NCBI GenBank assembly: GCA_016303225.1
Contig: JAEDMC010000145.1
Location: 1 to 7,569, forward strand
Direction: 5' to 3'
DNA from: Kiritimatiellia bacterium
Lineage (GTDB): Bacteria > Verrucomicrobiota > Kiritimatiellia > RFP12 > UBA1067
Length of the DNA stretch: 7,569 bases
Positions within the stretch are counted from its first letter, which is position 1, and the number at the start of each line of letters is the position of its first letter. Made by a program: the position numbers and the translations under genes. The notes under the pieces were generated by a model that saw only the letters and a program-made list of their open reading frames with translations, had not been told where the DNA came from and did no database searches. Shown here one piece after another: positions 1 to 6,216 of the stretch.

Positions 1-25
1 AGCCGGGCTTTAAGCTGGAGGTGCG

Positions 26-2788
26 ATGATGCGAACCGAGCTCTTCTGGCCTCTTACCTTTTGCGGTTTCGCGGCGGTGTCTCTTGTCTGCGGGATCGTG
101 GCTTGGCCGCCGTTGTCCGCCGCCTGGCCGAGCATAGAGGAGAAGATCGACCAGTTCCGTAGGCAACCGCCGTTCGTCAAGCTGTTGCTGATGTTGTTCG
201 TCGGCGCTTTTGTTGTCTTTGGCAGCACCAAGCCGAATGGCGTCGATCTGGAGAGCGGAACGAACATCGTCGAGATCGTCGAGGACGGCACAAATGATGT
301 CGCGGAAATTGATTTCGAGGAGGAAACCAACGCAGTGGATATCGCCGATGGTGACGTGACGAACACGCCGCCGATGATGCTGACGACGGCGATGCCGGTT
401 TCCGGTGATCAGCCGCAGACCGTCACTCCGGAAGATATCGCCCGCGGCTGGCAGCTGTGGGAGGTGCGGACGAATTGCACCATCACCTATGCGATGCCGG
501 AGGATGCGACTCTCGCGACGAACTGGTGGGTGCGCGGTGCTTACGAGGACGTGAAGCCGATTGACTTCGGTAGCTGGCGGTTTCCGTTTGGCACGAACGA
601 ATATGACTCGCTTTGGGCGTTTTCTTGGGGCAAGGCGCGGTTCGCGCTGGGCGATGCCGAGACGGAGATCGTTGTGGTTGGAGCGCCGATGTCGGCGGTG
701 CCGTATCGCTCGCGGTTGTGGAGCGCAGTAGATACGAACGGGGCGAGGGTTGTCACTTGGGAGAACTTTGTCCTTGGCCGAGCCTCGGTTGCCGACTACC
801 AACCGCCATCTACCAACTACCAACTTGTTTCCGCCCAGATCGAATTGCGGTCGACTGGTGACTTCATCGCAAGGTCCAACGAGGTCGAGAAGGTCTATCA
901 CTTTATTGACGACTTCGACTGGGACGGCGACGGGATTGTCAACGAGGACGACTGGAATCCGTACTGGTATGACGGCGACTTCACGGGTCAGGAACCTTGG
1001 TGGCGCGGATATGTCGACGAGACGGTCGGAGTGGGCTTGACCAATGGTTATTACAAGCTAACTGCTATTGTTTCGGATCGTGATTTCGAGCGGCGTGTCA
1101 TTACGGTCGGCGACGAGAGGGTTGTGGTCGCCGAACCAGGCGAATATGTCTTCTTGCTGGAAAAAGGCGTGGACTACAAGATAGATGTCTACCCGTTCTC
1201 GTCCGAAGTTTCATTTGAGGCCGTCGATGACCTCCCGTTAGTTCCAAGAATGTTCGGCATGTTGGGTGGTCGGTGGTGGCATTGGACGTCGTGGTCGATT
1301 GAAGAAGGACGGCTGACATTGAGGCATCCGACATTGGGGCAGTCTGGCTTTTGCAGTTGGCTGCCGACATTTCAGGTGACGCCGTCCGCCAACCATCTTG
1401 GACCCGGTGATTCTCCTCAGACGTTTACCGCAGTGTTGACGGATTATGCCTACGGACAGTCCGTCTTGTATAGTTGGTGGACAGACGATTCGAACATATC
1501 CTTCGGGAGTCCCGATTCTGAGTCGACGACAATAGAGGTGGCCTCCATGCCGATGTGGGGTGAAACCGAGATCGTTGCCATGGCGACAATAGGCACGAAC
1601 GAGCTTCGTTCCGTCTGCCATTTCACCTATGGCGTCGATCCTACTCCTCTGGTGCATATAGATATCGAAGCGCCGTCTGCATTGCTGTTGAACAGCAACT
1701 GCGTCGATTCGGCCAAGATCGGACAGGTCTATGTGTGGTTCACGCCAGACGTCGAGACTAACGGAACGCTCTCGCTGGTTTGTCTTTCGGGCAATGACAA
1801 GATCCGACTTTCTGGAGAAACTTCTCTTCGCGTGACGGGAAGCGATTCGCTTTGTGTTGAGATCGAGGGGATAAAGGCGAGCGATGCCCTTGATGACGTT
1901 TCGCTTGTGGCGCGGTTTGAACCCGATTCATCCAGCGGGGTGAAAGATGAAGGGTGCGCTCTTACGGTCGTGCAAGTAAATGACGTTGTGCTTCCCGGAG
2001 CTCCAGATGACGGACTGGTGATCTCGACAGGCACATCGGTTGCACTGGATATGGAGGTGGTGCCGTCGACGGCGAAAGGAAGATTGTCAACATCTTATTA
2101 CGTTCGTCGGCTGCGCGGGAACGGCACATACACCGACTGGAACTATGCGGCTGGCAATTACGAAGGTACGGCTGCCGTTTACAATCCGTCGGCGGGCGGC
2201 ATCTACCAGGTCCAGGCTTTGGTCGGTGTCGGCTGGGGCGCGGAAGACGAGCGATACTATCGCTGGGAAGATTATTCGGATTATATGTATGGATTAAATG
2301 TACCTGGTGACATGAAGGCATTTGGCGTTTGTGACGAGGAATGGCAAAAGCAATTGCGGAATTGTGCAAAATCATATCTAGGTAATACAGATTATGCGTT
2401 AGATGCGTCACTGAGCGGGCAATATGGTTACTCGTCAATAGGAAGACGTAAAAACAAATGCAATTATTTCGTTGCGTACCAGATAAGGGCAATTGGATTG
2501 CCTTTGGAAGTGCAACATGACACTTGGGCGGGTGATTACCCTCCATCGGCGAACGACTGGGCGAATGGTGCAAATATTCCGCACTGGGAGTACCTTGGTC
2601 GAGAATGCTTCATTCAACCTGGCTATGTGGTAGGCCATCCTGCGGATCGACACGGGCATTGTGGTATCGTTGATTTCGACGGCTTGGTTATAGCAGCAGG
2701 TCGTAGCACTGTCAATCGGCTGTTCGAAGAATGGCTTGACGGGACTTCAGGGTACAACAAAATAAGGAGTGAAACGCATGAAAACTAA
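26..2788 (+). CDS. Large exported Ig-like protein with C-terminal NlpC/P60-like cysteine amidase domain
   Basis: This is a 920-residue protein. Two hydrophobic stretches (about residues 7-28 and 50-66) suggest a membrane anchor or export signal, followed by an acidic Asn/Thr-rich linker to about 130. Residues 130-290 are Trp-rich and beta-like. Residues 298-309 form a DxDxDG calcium-loop motif of EF-hand or TSP3 type. Ig-like modules are likely at about 447-535, 540-650 and 655-735. The last ~150 residues look like a papain-fold NlpC/P60 or CHAP enzyme: KCNYFV carries the presumed nucleophile Cys812, and PGYVVG leads to GHCGIV with presumed His878. Such enzymes usually cut peptidoglycan amide bonds; that activity is inferred here. 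GGAGG at 17-21 serves ATG 26 (4-nt gap) or ATG 29 (7-nt gap), so the start could be 29. GC falls from about 62% (481-720) to about 41% (2281-2520) near residue 750. The next gene overlaps by 11 nt. Confidence 0.85.
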   Translation: MMRTELFWPLTFCGFAAVSLVCGIVAWPPLSAAWPSIEEKIDQFRRQPPFVKLLLMLFVGAFVVFGSTKPNGVDLESGTNIVEIVEDGTNDVAEIDFEEETNAVDIADGDVTNTPPMMLTTAMPVSGDQPQTVTPEDIARGWQLWEVRTNCTITYAMPEDATLATNWWVRGAYEDVKPIDFGSWRFPFGTNEYDSLWAFSWGKARFALGDAETEIVVVGAPMSAVPYRSRLWSAVDTNGARVVTWENFVLGRASVADYQPPSTNYQLVSAQIELRSTGDFIARSNEVEKVYHFIDDFDWDGDGIVNEDDWNPYWYDGDFTGQEPWWRGYVDETVGVGLTNGYYKLTAIVSDRDFERRVITVGDERVVVAEPGEYVFLLEKGVDYKIDVYPFSSEVSFEAVDDLPLVPRMFGMLGGRWWHWTSWSIEEGRLTLRHPTLGQSGFCSWLPTFQVTPSANHLGPGDSPQTFTAVLTDYAYGQSVLYSWWTDDSNISFGSPDSESTTIEVASMPMWGETEIVAMATIGTNELRSVCHFTYGVDPTPLVHIDIEAPSALLLNSNCVDSAKIGQVYVWFTPDVETNGTLSLVCLSGNDKIRLSGETSLRVTGSDSLCVEIEGIKASDALDDVSLVARFEPDSSSGVKDEGCALTVVQVNDVVLPGAPDDGLVISTGTSVALDMEVVPSTAKGRLSTSYYVRRLRGNGTYTDWNYAAGNYEGTAAVYNPSAGGIYQVQALVGVGWGAEDERYYRWEDYSDYMYGLNVPGDMKAFGVCDEEWQKQLRNCAKSYLGNTDYALDASLSGQYGYSSIGRRKNKCNYFVAYQIRAIGLPLEVQHDTWAGDYPPSANDWANGANIPHWEYLGRECFIQPGYVVGHPADRHGHCGIVDFDGLVIAAGRSTVNRLFEEWLDGTSGYNKIRSETHEN

Positions 2789-3359
2789 AGTTTATCTCTG
2801 GATGACAATCCTGACAGGAGCTTTCTTTCCTGCGAGGGCTAATTTTGTCGTTGAGGTGCAAACAAAAATTGGGCAGGTGGCATCGGAGCTTCCCGTGAGG
2901 CGCAAAAATCCAGAGATGCTTTTCAATTATGACATTGTCTTTGCGACGAACGCTTCATACAGGGCGTTGGTCACTACGGTTTCTAACAATTGGCGGAAAG
3001 TGCTTGCGAGTCTCAGTCTTTGCGCGACCAATCAGTTCGAACGTTTGCTGGTCCTTGGTGCCCGTGATCGGTTCGGTGCCGATTTCTACATGGATTTCAT
3101 GGACGAGCTTGTCACAATGAAGACAAATGGCCTCATCAGCGCTAAAGAATTTTCTTGGGCGAGATCAACGGAAGAGCCCGAGCTTGAGAGATATCTTGAT
3201 CGTAAGTACCGAACGCCCCGGGTGCGGGCTCTTGTGGAAAGGTTCAAGGTCGCAGAACCGATGAATGATGATTGGGACGATGTTCTCTCTGGGGTTGCGT
3301 ATACCAATTACCTTAACGAAGTCGAGGCCGGGATGTGGGGCGAGAATCCGCCGCAATGA
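2778..3359 (+). CDS. Small secreted alpha-helical protein of unknown function, overlapping the amidase gene
   Basis: I do not recognise a family for this 193-residue protein. It starts with a plausible signal peptide (MKTK, a hydrophobic core to about residue 18, cleavage likely after ARA near residue 21). The mature part is charged and probably mostly helical, with Lys/Arg-rich and Asp/Glu-rich stretches and one Cys. ATG 2778 is chosen over an in-frame GTG at 2769 because AAGGAG (2764-2769) sits 8 nt before it, and the GTG overlaps that ribosome site. The gene overlaps the end of the amidase gene by 11 nt, so the two are probably translationally coupled, and the DUF1287 gene follows after 16 nt. 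A periplasmic protein encoded directly behind an exported amidase could be a partner, inhibitor or immunity protein; this rests on position only. Confidence 0.8.
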   Translation: MKTKVYLWMTILTGAFFPARANFVVEVQTKIGQVASELPVRRKNPEMLFNYDIVFATNASYRALVTTVSNNWRKVLASLSLCATNQFERLLVLGARDRFGADFYMDFMDELVTMKTNGLISAKEFSWARSTEEPELERYLDRKYRTPRVRALVERFKVAEPMNDDWDDVLSGVAYTNYLNEVEAGMWGENPPQ

Positions 3360-3375
3360 TTTTGAGTTTTTTAGC

Positions 3376-4023
3376 ATGAAGATCAGGAAGTGCTTGGATT
3401 ATTTGTCGCTGGTGATCGTACTGCTGATCGCCGCGGATCGCTATTACCCTGCGGTGATGTGCGCGCTGGGCATTGGGGCGGTCGAACCCAGTGAACGCAA
3501 TGCAGGGGCGGACATCGTCGCAGCCGCTCGTTCGCAGATCGGCGTTACGGTCAAGTATGCCCCGGCATATGAGGCAATTGAATACCCAAACGGCGATGTG
3601 TCGCGGGCGCGAGGGGTTTGTACGGATGTGCTGATACGGGCGTTGCGCGATTCGCGCGGAATAGACCTCCAGCCGCTAATCTACAAGGACATGAAATGGC
3701 ATCGTTGGGCCTACCCGCTCAAGTCGATTTTCCAAGCGGTTGATCCAAGCATCGTTCATCGTCGGGTGCTGAATATGGAGTGCTATTTCCGGCGGCGGGG
3801 GTGGGCGGTGAAATCAAATACGGTCGACGATTTTCTTCCGGGTGACATTGTCACTTGCCGTGTGTCTGGTCTGCTGCCTCATGTGATGATCGTGAGCAAT
3901 CAGGTTGGAACAAACGGCGTGCCTCTCGTCATCCACAATATCGGCGAGGGAACAAAAGAAGAGTCGTACTTGCTTGCAAATATAGTTGAAGGGCATTTCA
4001 GATGCGCGTCTGTCGGTCAATGA
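3376..4023 (+). CDS. DUF1287 family protein (YijF-like), membrane-anchored or secreted
   Basis: This 215-residue protein matches the DUF1287 pattern known from E. coli YijF, at about the usual length. An N-terminal hydrophobic segment (residues 8-20) is a signal or anchor. Family landmarks then appear in order: AARSQIGVTVKY (50-61), EYPNGDV (69-75), RGVCTDVLIRA with Cys82 (79-89), HRRVLN (128-133), PGDIV (155-159), LPHVMIVSN with His169 (167-175) and VIHNIGEGT with His187 (185-193). The Cys/His/His arrangement is what a papain-like NlpC/P60-type fold would give; the family's biochemical role is not established. The frame stays open upstream to 3265, but those 37 codons lie over the previous gene and lack family character, so ATG 3376 is preferred although its ribosome site is weak. 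It follows the small secreted gene by 16 nt, probably in the same operon as the amidase. Confidence 0.9.
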   Translation: MKIRKCLDYLSLVIVLLIAADRYYPAVMCALGIGAVEPSERNAGADIVAAARSQIGVTVKYAPAYEAIEYPNGDVSRARGVCTDVLIRALRDSRGIDLQPLIYKDMKWHRWAYPLKSIFQAVDPSIVHRRVLNMECYFRRRGWAVKSNTVDDFLPGDIVTCRVSGLLPHVMIVSNQVGTNGVPLVIHNIGEGTKEESYLLANIVEGHFRCASVGQ

Positions 4024-4077
4024 TCTCCGGTCTTTTCACCATCTCGGTTTTCTGAGATTACAGCTGATGCATCCGAG

Positions 4078-4108
4078 TTGACAATCTGACGGTGATTCGT
4101 GTTATTGT
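4078..4108 (+). promoter_or_regulatory. Likely promoter of the serine recombinase gene
   Basis: A perfect -35 box TTGACA (4078-4083) is followed after 19 nt by TATTGT (4103-4108), which matches TATAAT at four of six positions and is preceded by TG at 4100-4101 (extended -10). The 19-nt spacer is long, which the extended -10 may offset. An 8-bp palindrome GATGCATC (4066-4073) lies just upstream of the -35 box and could be an operator half. It suggests the recombinase is transcribed separately from the DUF1287 operon. Confidence 0.5.
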
Positions 4109-4127
4109 TTCTTTCAGGAAAGGAAAC
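4107..4127 (+). promoter_or_regulatory. Ribosome binding region of the recombinase inside a small palindrome
   Basis: GTTTCTTTC (4107-4115) and GAAAGGAAAC (4118-4127) are inverted copies apart from one extra base, with only AG between them. The purine-rich right arm (AGGAAAGG region) is the only ribosome binding site candidate before ATG 4133. The palindrome could be a repressor site or could partly hide the ribosome site in mRNA. The 2-nt loop makes a stable RNA hairpin less likely unless the inner pairs open. Confidence 0.4.
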
Positions 4128-4132
4128 AAAGC

Positions 4133-4747
4133 ATGGCAATCACATATGGCTATGTCCGTGTGTCTACTGCGGACCAAAACGAAGCAAGACAAATTGACGC
4201 GATGAAACTCGTGGGCGTATGCCCGGAGAATCTCGTGATCGACAAGCAAAGCGGCAAGGACTTCAACCGACCCGGTTGGAAACGCCTCAAACGAAAGATC
4301 CGAGGCGGCGATCTTCTTGTCGTTCAATCCGTCGACCGCATGGGACGCAACTATGCTGAAATCATCGAAGAGTGGCGAAGCATTGTTTCTGGCAAAGGAG
4401 CAGACATCCGGGTGCTGGACATGCCACTGCTCGACACGACGAACAACATTGACGGACTGATCGGAAGGTTCGTAGCCGATATCGTCTTGCAGACAATGTC
4501 GTTCATTGCAGAGACCGAACGCAAAAACATCAGGGAACGACAACAGCAAGGAATCGCAGCCGCAAGATTGCGCGGCATTAGGTTTGGGCGTCCAAGGCAT
4601 CGACTACCAGACAACTTCGCAACCTGCGCGGATTTGGTTCAAACCCAAAAGATTTCAATTGGACAAGGAGCAACCCTTTGTGGTATGAAAAAGACCTCGT
4701 TTTGGCGTGCAATTAAATCCGCTCAAAACCGTGGCATTTTGGTATAA
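4133..4747 (+). CDS. Serine recombinase, resolvase/invertase family
   Basis: This 204-residue small serine recombinase breaks and rejoins DNA through a phosphoserine link. The catalytic set is complete and lines up with gamma-delta resolvase at +1: Arg9, Ser11 (YVRVSTADQ), Asp37, Arg46 (FNRPGW), Asp68, Arg69 and Arg72 (SVDRMGR). The dimer helix lies around 105-138 (ETERKNIRERQQQG). GRPR at 152-155 begins the DNA-binding end, with a helix-turn-helix at about 160-200 (CGMKKTSFWRAIK). It is slightly longer than the ~185-190 residues of Tn3 resolvase or Hin. Sequence alone does not tell resolvase from invertase. It is flanked by its own promoter and, from its stop codon onward, by a palindrome, direct repeats and a long foldback. 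No transposase is in the window, so it may belong to a small mobile or invertible region extending outside, or be a lone recombinase. Confidence 0.93.
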   Translation: MAITYGYVRVSTADQNEARQIDAMKLVGVCPENLVIDKQSGKDFNRPGWKRLKRKIRGGDLLVVQSVDRMGRNYAEIIEEWRSIVSGKGADIRVLDMPLLDTTNNIDGLIGRFVADIVLQTMSFIAETERKNIRERQQQGIAAARLRGIRFGRPRHRLPDNFATCADLVQTQKISIGQGATLCGMKKTSFWRAIKSAQNRGILV

Positions 4748-4749
4748 TT
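4738..4749 (+). repeat. 12-bp direct repeat, copy 1 (TTTGGTATAATT)
   Basis: The identical 12-mer recurs at 4782-4793, 44 bp away. This copy covers the recombinase stop codon. It contains TGGTATAAT, a perfect extended -10 promoter element, but no good -35 box lies 16-18 bp upstream. The two copies bracket the 26-bp palindrome at 4755-4780. Confidence 0.7.
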
Positions 4750-4754
4750 TAACC

Positions 4755-4780
4755 GTTCCAAAACCTCTACTTTTTGGAAC
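4755..4780. repeat. 26-bp imperfect palindrome, candidate recombinase crossover site
   Basis: The left half is GTTCCAAAACCT (4755-4766). The right half read on the other strand is GTTCCAAAAAGT (4769-4780). They agree at 10 of 12 positions, including a perfect outer 9 bp, around a central CT (4767-4768). Two 12-bp half-sites around a 2-bp core is the layout of small serine-recombinase crossover sites such as hix. The AAAACC run also recalls hix half-sites, though one base out of register. It begins 8 nt after the recombinase stop codon. As RNA it could form a 9-bp hairpin, but no U-run follows, so a terminator is unlikely. The assignment is inferred from position and symmetry. Confidence 0.5.
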
Positions 4781-4781
4781 A

Positions 4782-4793
4782 TTTGGTATAATT
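4782..4793 (+). repeat. 12-bp direct repeat, copy 2 (TTTGGTATAATT)
   Basis: This is the exact second copy of the 12-mer at 4738-4749, one base after the 26-bp palindrome. It again contains TGGTATAAT as a possible extended -10 element. No good -35 box is correctly spaced. It could be an accessory protein-binding site, a duplicated promoter core or the footprint of an insertion. Confidence 0.7.
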
Positions 4794-4821
4794 GCCGCAA
4801 TAAGCTAACTGCTTGTTGTTC

Positions 4822-4940
4822 GTCCTAACGAAATCGCGAAACTTCTAACGGACAACGGACTGCGAGCGGGATGTGGCAAAGTCAATTTGCCGCGTCCCGT
4901 TTGTGGGATGTTGTCGGGTTTTCGCGAACCTCGTTAGGAC
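4822..4940. repeat. 119-nt nested inverted repeat (foldback), attC-like in layout
   Basis: The outer arms GTCCTAACGA (4822-4831) and TCGTTAGGAC (4931-4940) are perfect complements. After a small asymmetric loop (AA versus ACC), TCGCGAAA (4834-4841) pairs with TTTCGCGA (4920-4927). Further in, GACAAC (4851-4856) pairs with GTTGTC (4910-4915). The centre is a 14-bp hairpin (4867-4880 with 4886-4899, two G-U pairs as RNA) with loop GTCAA. Integron attC sites share this plan: an outer box ending AAC/GTT, an unpaired spacer, an inner box and a variable terminal hairpin. Here the outermost base of each 7-bp core breaks the RYYYAAC/GTTRRRY rule. It could instead be a structured RNA, a small foldback element or a DNA-binding array. 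No target duplication is seen. Confidence 0.75.
4847..4860 (+). repeat. Tandem 7-bp duplication (AACGGAC x2)
   Basis: AACGGAC occurs twice head to tail inside the left arm of the 119-nt foldback. The right arm has no matching duplication. This may explain why the inner arms are slightly out of register with the outer ones, and may reflect slippage in one arm. Confidence 0.6.
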
Positions 4941-5014
4941 ATTCTGCTTTCGGGCTCCGCGGCTTTTTCCTGCTGCATCAAAAATGCTAGCGAGGTCAAA
5001 AAACGACAGGCCTG

Positions 5015-5536
5015 ATGAAACGCGCCATAACAACCCTTTGTCTTATCCTCTTCGCCGCAGTTGCGAGCGGGGCGACGGTCGAGATTTCGACCGAAGGCTG
5101 GACCGGCAGCGGGGTCACCAACGGATGGAGCTTCGCCAACCTCGGCGAACCGTTTGCCGACGGCGCGGCGAAGATGGGCGACGGGGCGTGGATTGCGTCG
5201 CCGACTTGGCCTGAAATCGACATCCTGAGCGTGACGATTTGCTACGAATGCCCGGTGACGACGCCCGATCGGTCGCCGCAGGTCACCCTCCTTCGAGACG
5301 GCGCCACCGTCGACGGACCCATCGAGCTGGGCTTGCCCTTCTTCGCCAATCGCGCCGAACGGACGTCCATCCGCGTCCAGCAGGAAACACAGGCCAACGG
5401 CATCGTTCTCGACCTTCCCGGCGACGGGCTCTCGTGCTGGGGCATCCTGTCCGTCGTGCTCGCGACCGTGCCGACAAGCCGTCCGAAGCCACCGCGGCGG
5501 GAAAACGGACGCGGGTTCGCCGTCGTCGTCAGATAG
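5015..5536 (+). CDS. Small secreted protein of unknown function, first gene of the sigma-kinase operon
   Basis: This is a 173-residue protein with a clear signal peptide (MKR, hydrophobic 5-17, cleavage likely after SGA at residue 20). The mature part reads as a beta-sandwich. VTNGWSFANL, FADGAAKMGDGAWIASPTW and IDILSVTICYE (about 34-78) recall carbohydrate-binding or adhesin-like modules of secreted proteins, but I cannot name a family. Two cysteines (79 and 141) could pair after export. The last ~20 residues are Arg/Pro-rich and unlike the rest, perhaps because the end is shaped by the junction with the next gene. The ribosome site before ATG 5015 is weak (AGG at 5008-5010). The sigma factor gene starts 8 nt after the stop codon, so the two are probably co-transcribed. 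It might be a sensed or structural surface protein made together with its regulators. Confidence 0.75.
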   Translation: MKRAITTLCLILFAAVASGATVEISTEGWTGSGVTNGWSFANLGEPFADGAAKMGDGAWIASPTWPEIDILSVTICYECPVTTPDRSPQVTLLRDGATVDGPIELGLPFFANRAERTSIRVQQETQANGIVLDLPGDGLSCWGILSVVLATVPTSRPKPPRRENGRGFAVVVR

Positions 5537-5544
5537 CCGCCGTC

Positions 5545-6216
5545 ATGTTCGAACAGTATTCCGCCCGAGAATTCCCCACGCCATCCCGCACGAGCAAGAA
5601 GCTGATCGGCGGACCCGACCACGACTCCGACTCGTCATGGGCCAGCTTCTGCAAGGCCTATTGCGGCCCGGGCGCGGCACACTTGCGCAAGAAATATCCG
5701 AACAGCGTCAAGCACATCGACGAGGCCCTCCAGAATACGCTGATCCGCATCCGCAAGGAACAGGGACTTCACTACGACCGGGGCCGCTTCCACCTGAGTT
5801 TCATCTTCTGCCGGCGGCTGGAAGAGGAAATGAGCGACTGCATCAACCGCGAACGCAGGATCCTCCTCCGCGAAAGCGACTACCTGGCCAAGGTGACGGC
5901 GCTGCGACAACCGACGCGCCCTGACGTCGGCAATCCCATCCAGAACCTGACGGACGACACGGCCGGCGACATCCACCGCGAGCTGATCACCGGCTCCTAC
6001 AAGCTCAGAGAATACGCCGACCGCTTCGACAACCAGGACGTGCTGATCTGGAAATACCTGACGCAGGGCCTCAAGGGCGTCGAAATCGTCCGGCTCGTCG
6101 GCGAGGGCTGCACGAACACCGACGTCACCCGCGTCAAGCAGTCGTTCCCCGAAAAGATCGTCAAGCTCGCCCGCGAACGCGTCATCCGCCACATGAGCCA
6201 TGACCTCCCCGCCTGA
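5545..6216 (+). CDS. ECF-type RNA polymerase sigma factor
   Basis: This 223-residue protein has the two-domain plan of an ECF sigma factor. SSWASFCKAY (30-39) opens region 2 in the manner of PVC-type ECF factors. HIDEALQNTLIRIRKEQ (57-73) corresponds to region 2.2, usually like DAEDVVQETFL, followed by the 2.3-2.4 stretch 78-105 ending NRERR. A linker (about 106-160) leads to region 4 (164-212) with a helix-turn-helix near GLKGVEIVRLVGEGCTNTDV. It would direct RNA polymerase to selected promoters. The frame is open for about 100 codons upstream, but that part is Arg-rich antisense-style translation over the previous gene, so ATG 5545 is preferred. It overlaps the kinase gene by 17 nt. No anti-sigma gene is seen, which makes control by the kinase plausible. 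The calls of regions 2 and 4 are by eye. Confidence 0.85.
   Translation: MFEQYSAREFPTPSRTSKKLIGGPDHDSDSSWASFCKAYCGPGAAHLRKKYPNSVKHIDEALQNTLIRIRKEQGLHYDRGRFHLSFIFCRRLEEEMSDCINRERRILLRESDYLAKVTALRQPTRPDVGNPIQNLTDDTAGDIHRELITGSYKLREYADRFDNQDVLIWKYLTQGLKGVEIVRLVGEGCTNTDVTRVKQSFPEKIVKLARERVIRHMSHDLPA

Noticed and set aside
1..25. End of a preceding gene (codons for Ala-Gly-Leu then TAA at 11-13)
   Set aside because: Three codons at a window edge cannot be told from chance.
1962..2573. A 203-codon open frame on the - strand inside the first gene
   Set aside because: It is rich in His/Pro/Arg/Ser with no recognisable motif, and it lies opposite a confident coding region.
3265..3375. Upstream extension of the DUF1287 frame
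   Set aside because: It overlaps the end of the preceding gene and adds residues unlike the family in front of a good membrane signal that begins at ATG 3376.
4036..4057. Hairpin ATCTC/GAGAT downstream of the DUF1287 gene
   Set aside because: Only 5 bp with an 8-nt loop and no U-run; too weak to call as a terminator.
4058..4600. A 180-codon open frame on the - strand opposite the recombinase
   Set aside because: The + strand frame has the full set of serine recombinase catalytic residues; the opposite frame shows no family features.
4755..4780. Intrinsic terminator for the recombinase
   Set aside because: The hairpin is AT-rich and is followed by ATTTGGTATAATT and not by a run of T.
4950..4970. 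Terminator-like CCGCGG followed by a CTTTTT run
   Set aside because: Only the 6-bp CCGCGG palindrome is self-complementary, with no loop, so no stable stem can be drawn.
5239..5544. Upstream extension of the sigma factor frame
   Set aside because: The translation is extremely Arg/Pro-rich and lies over the secreted protein gene, which has a real signal peptide. ATG 5545 gives a normal ECF length.
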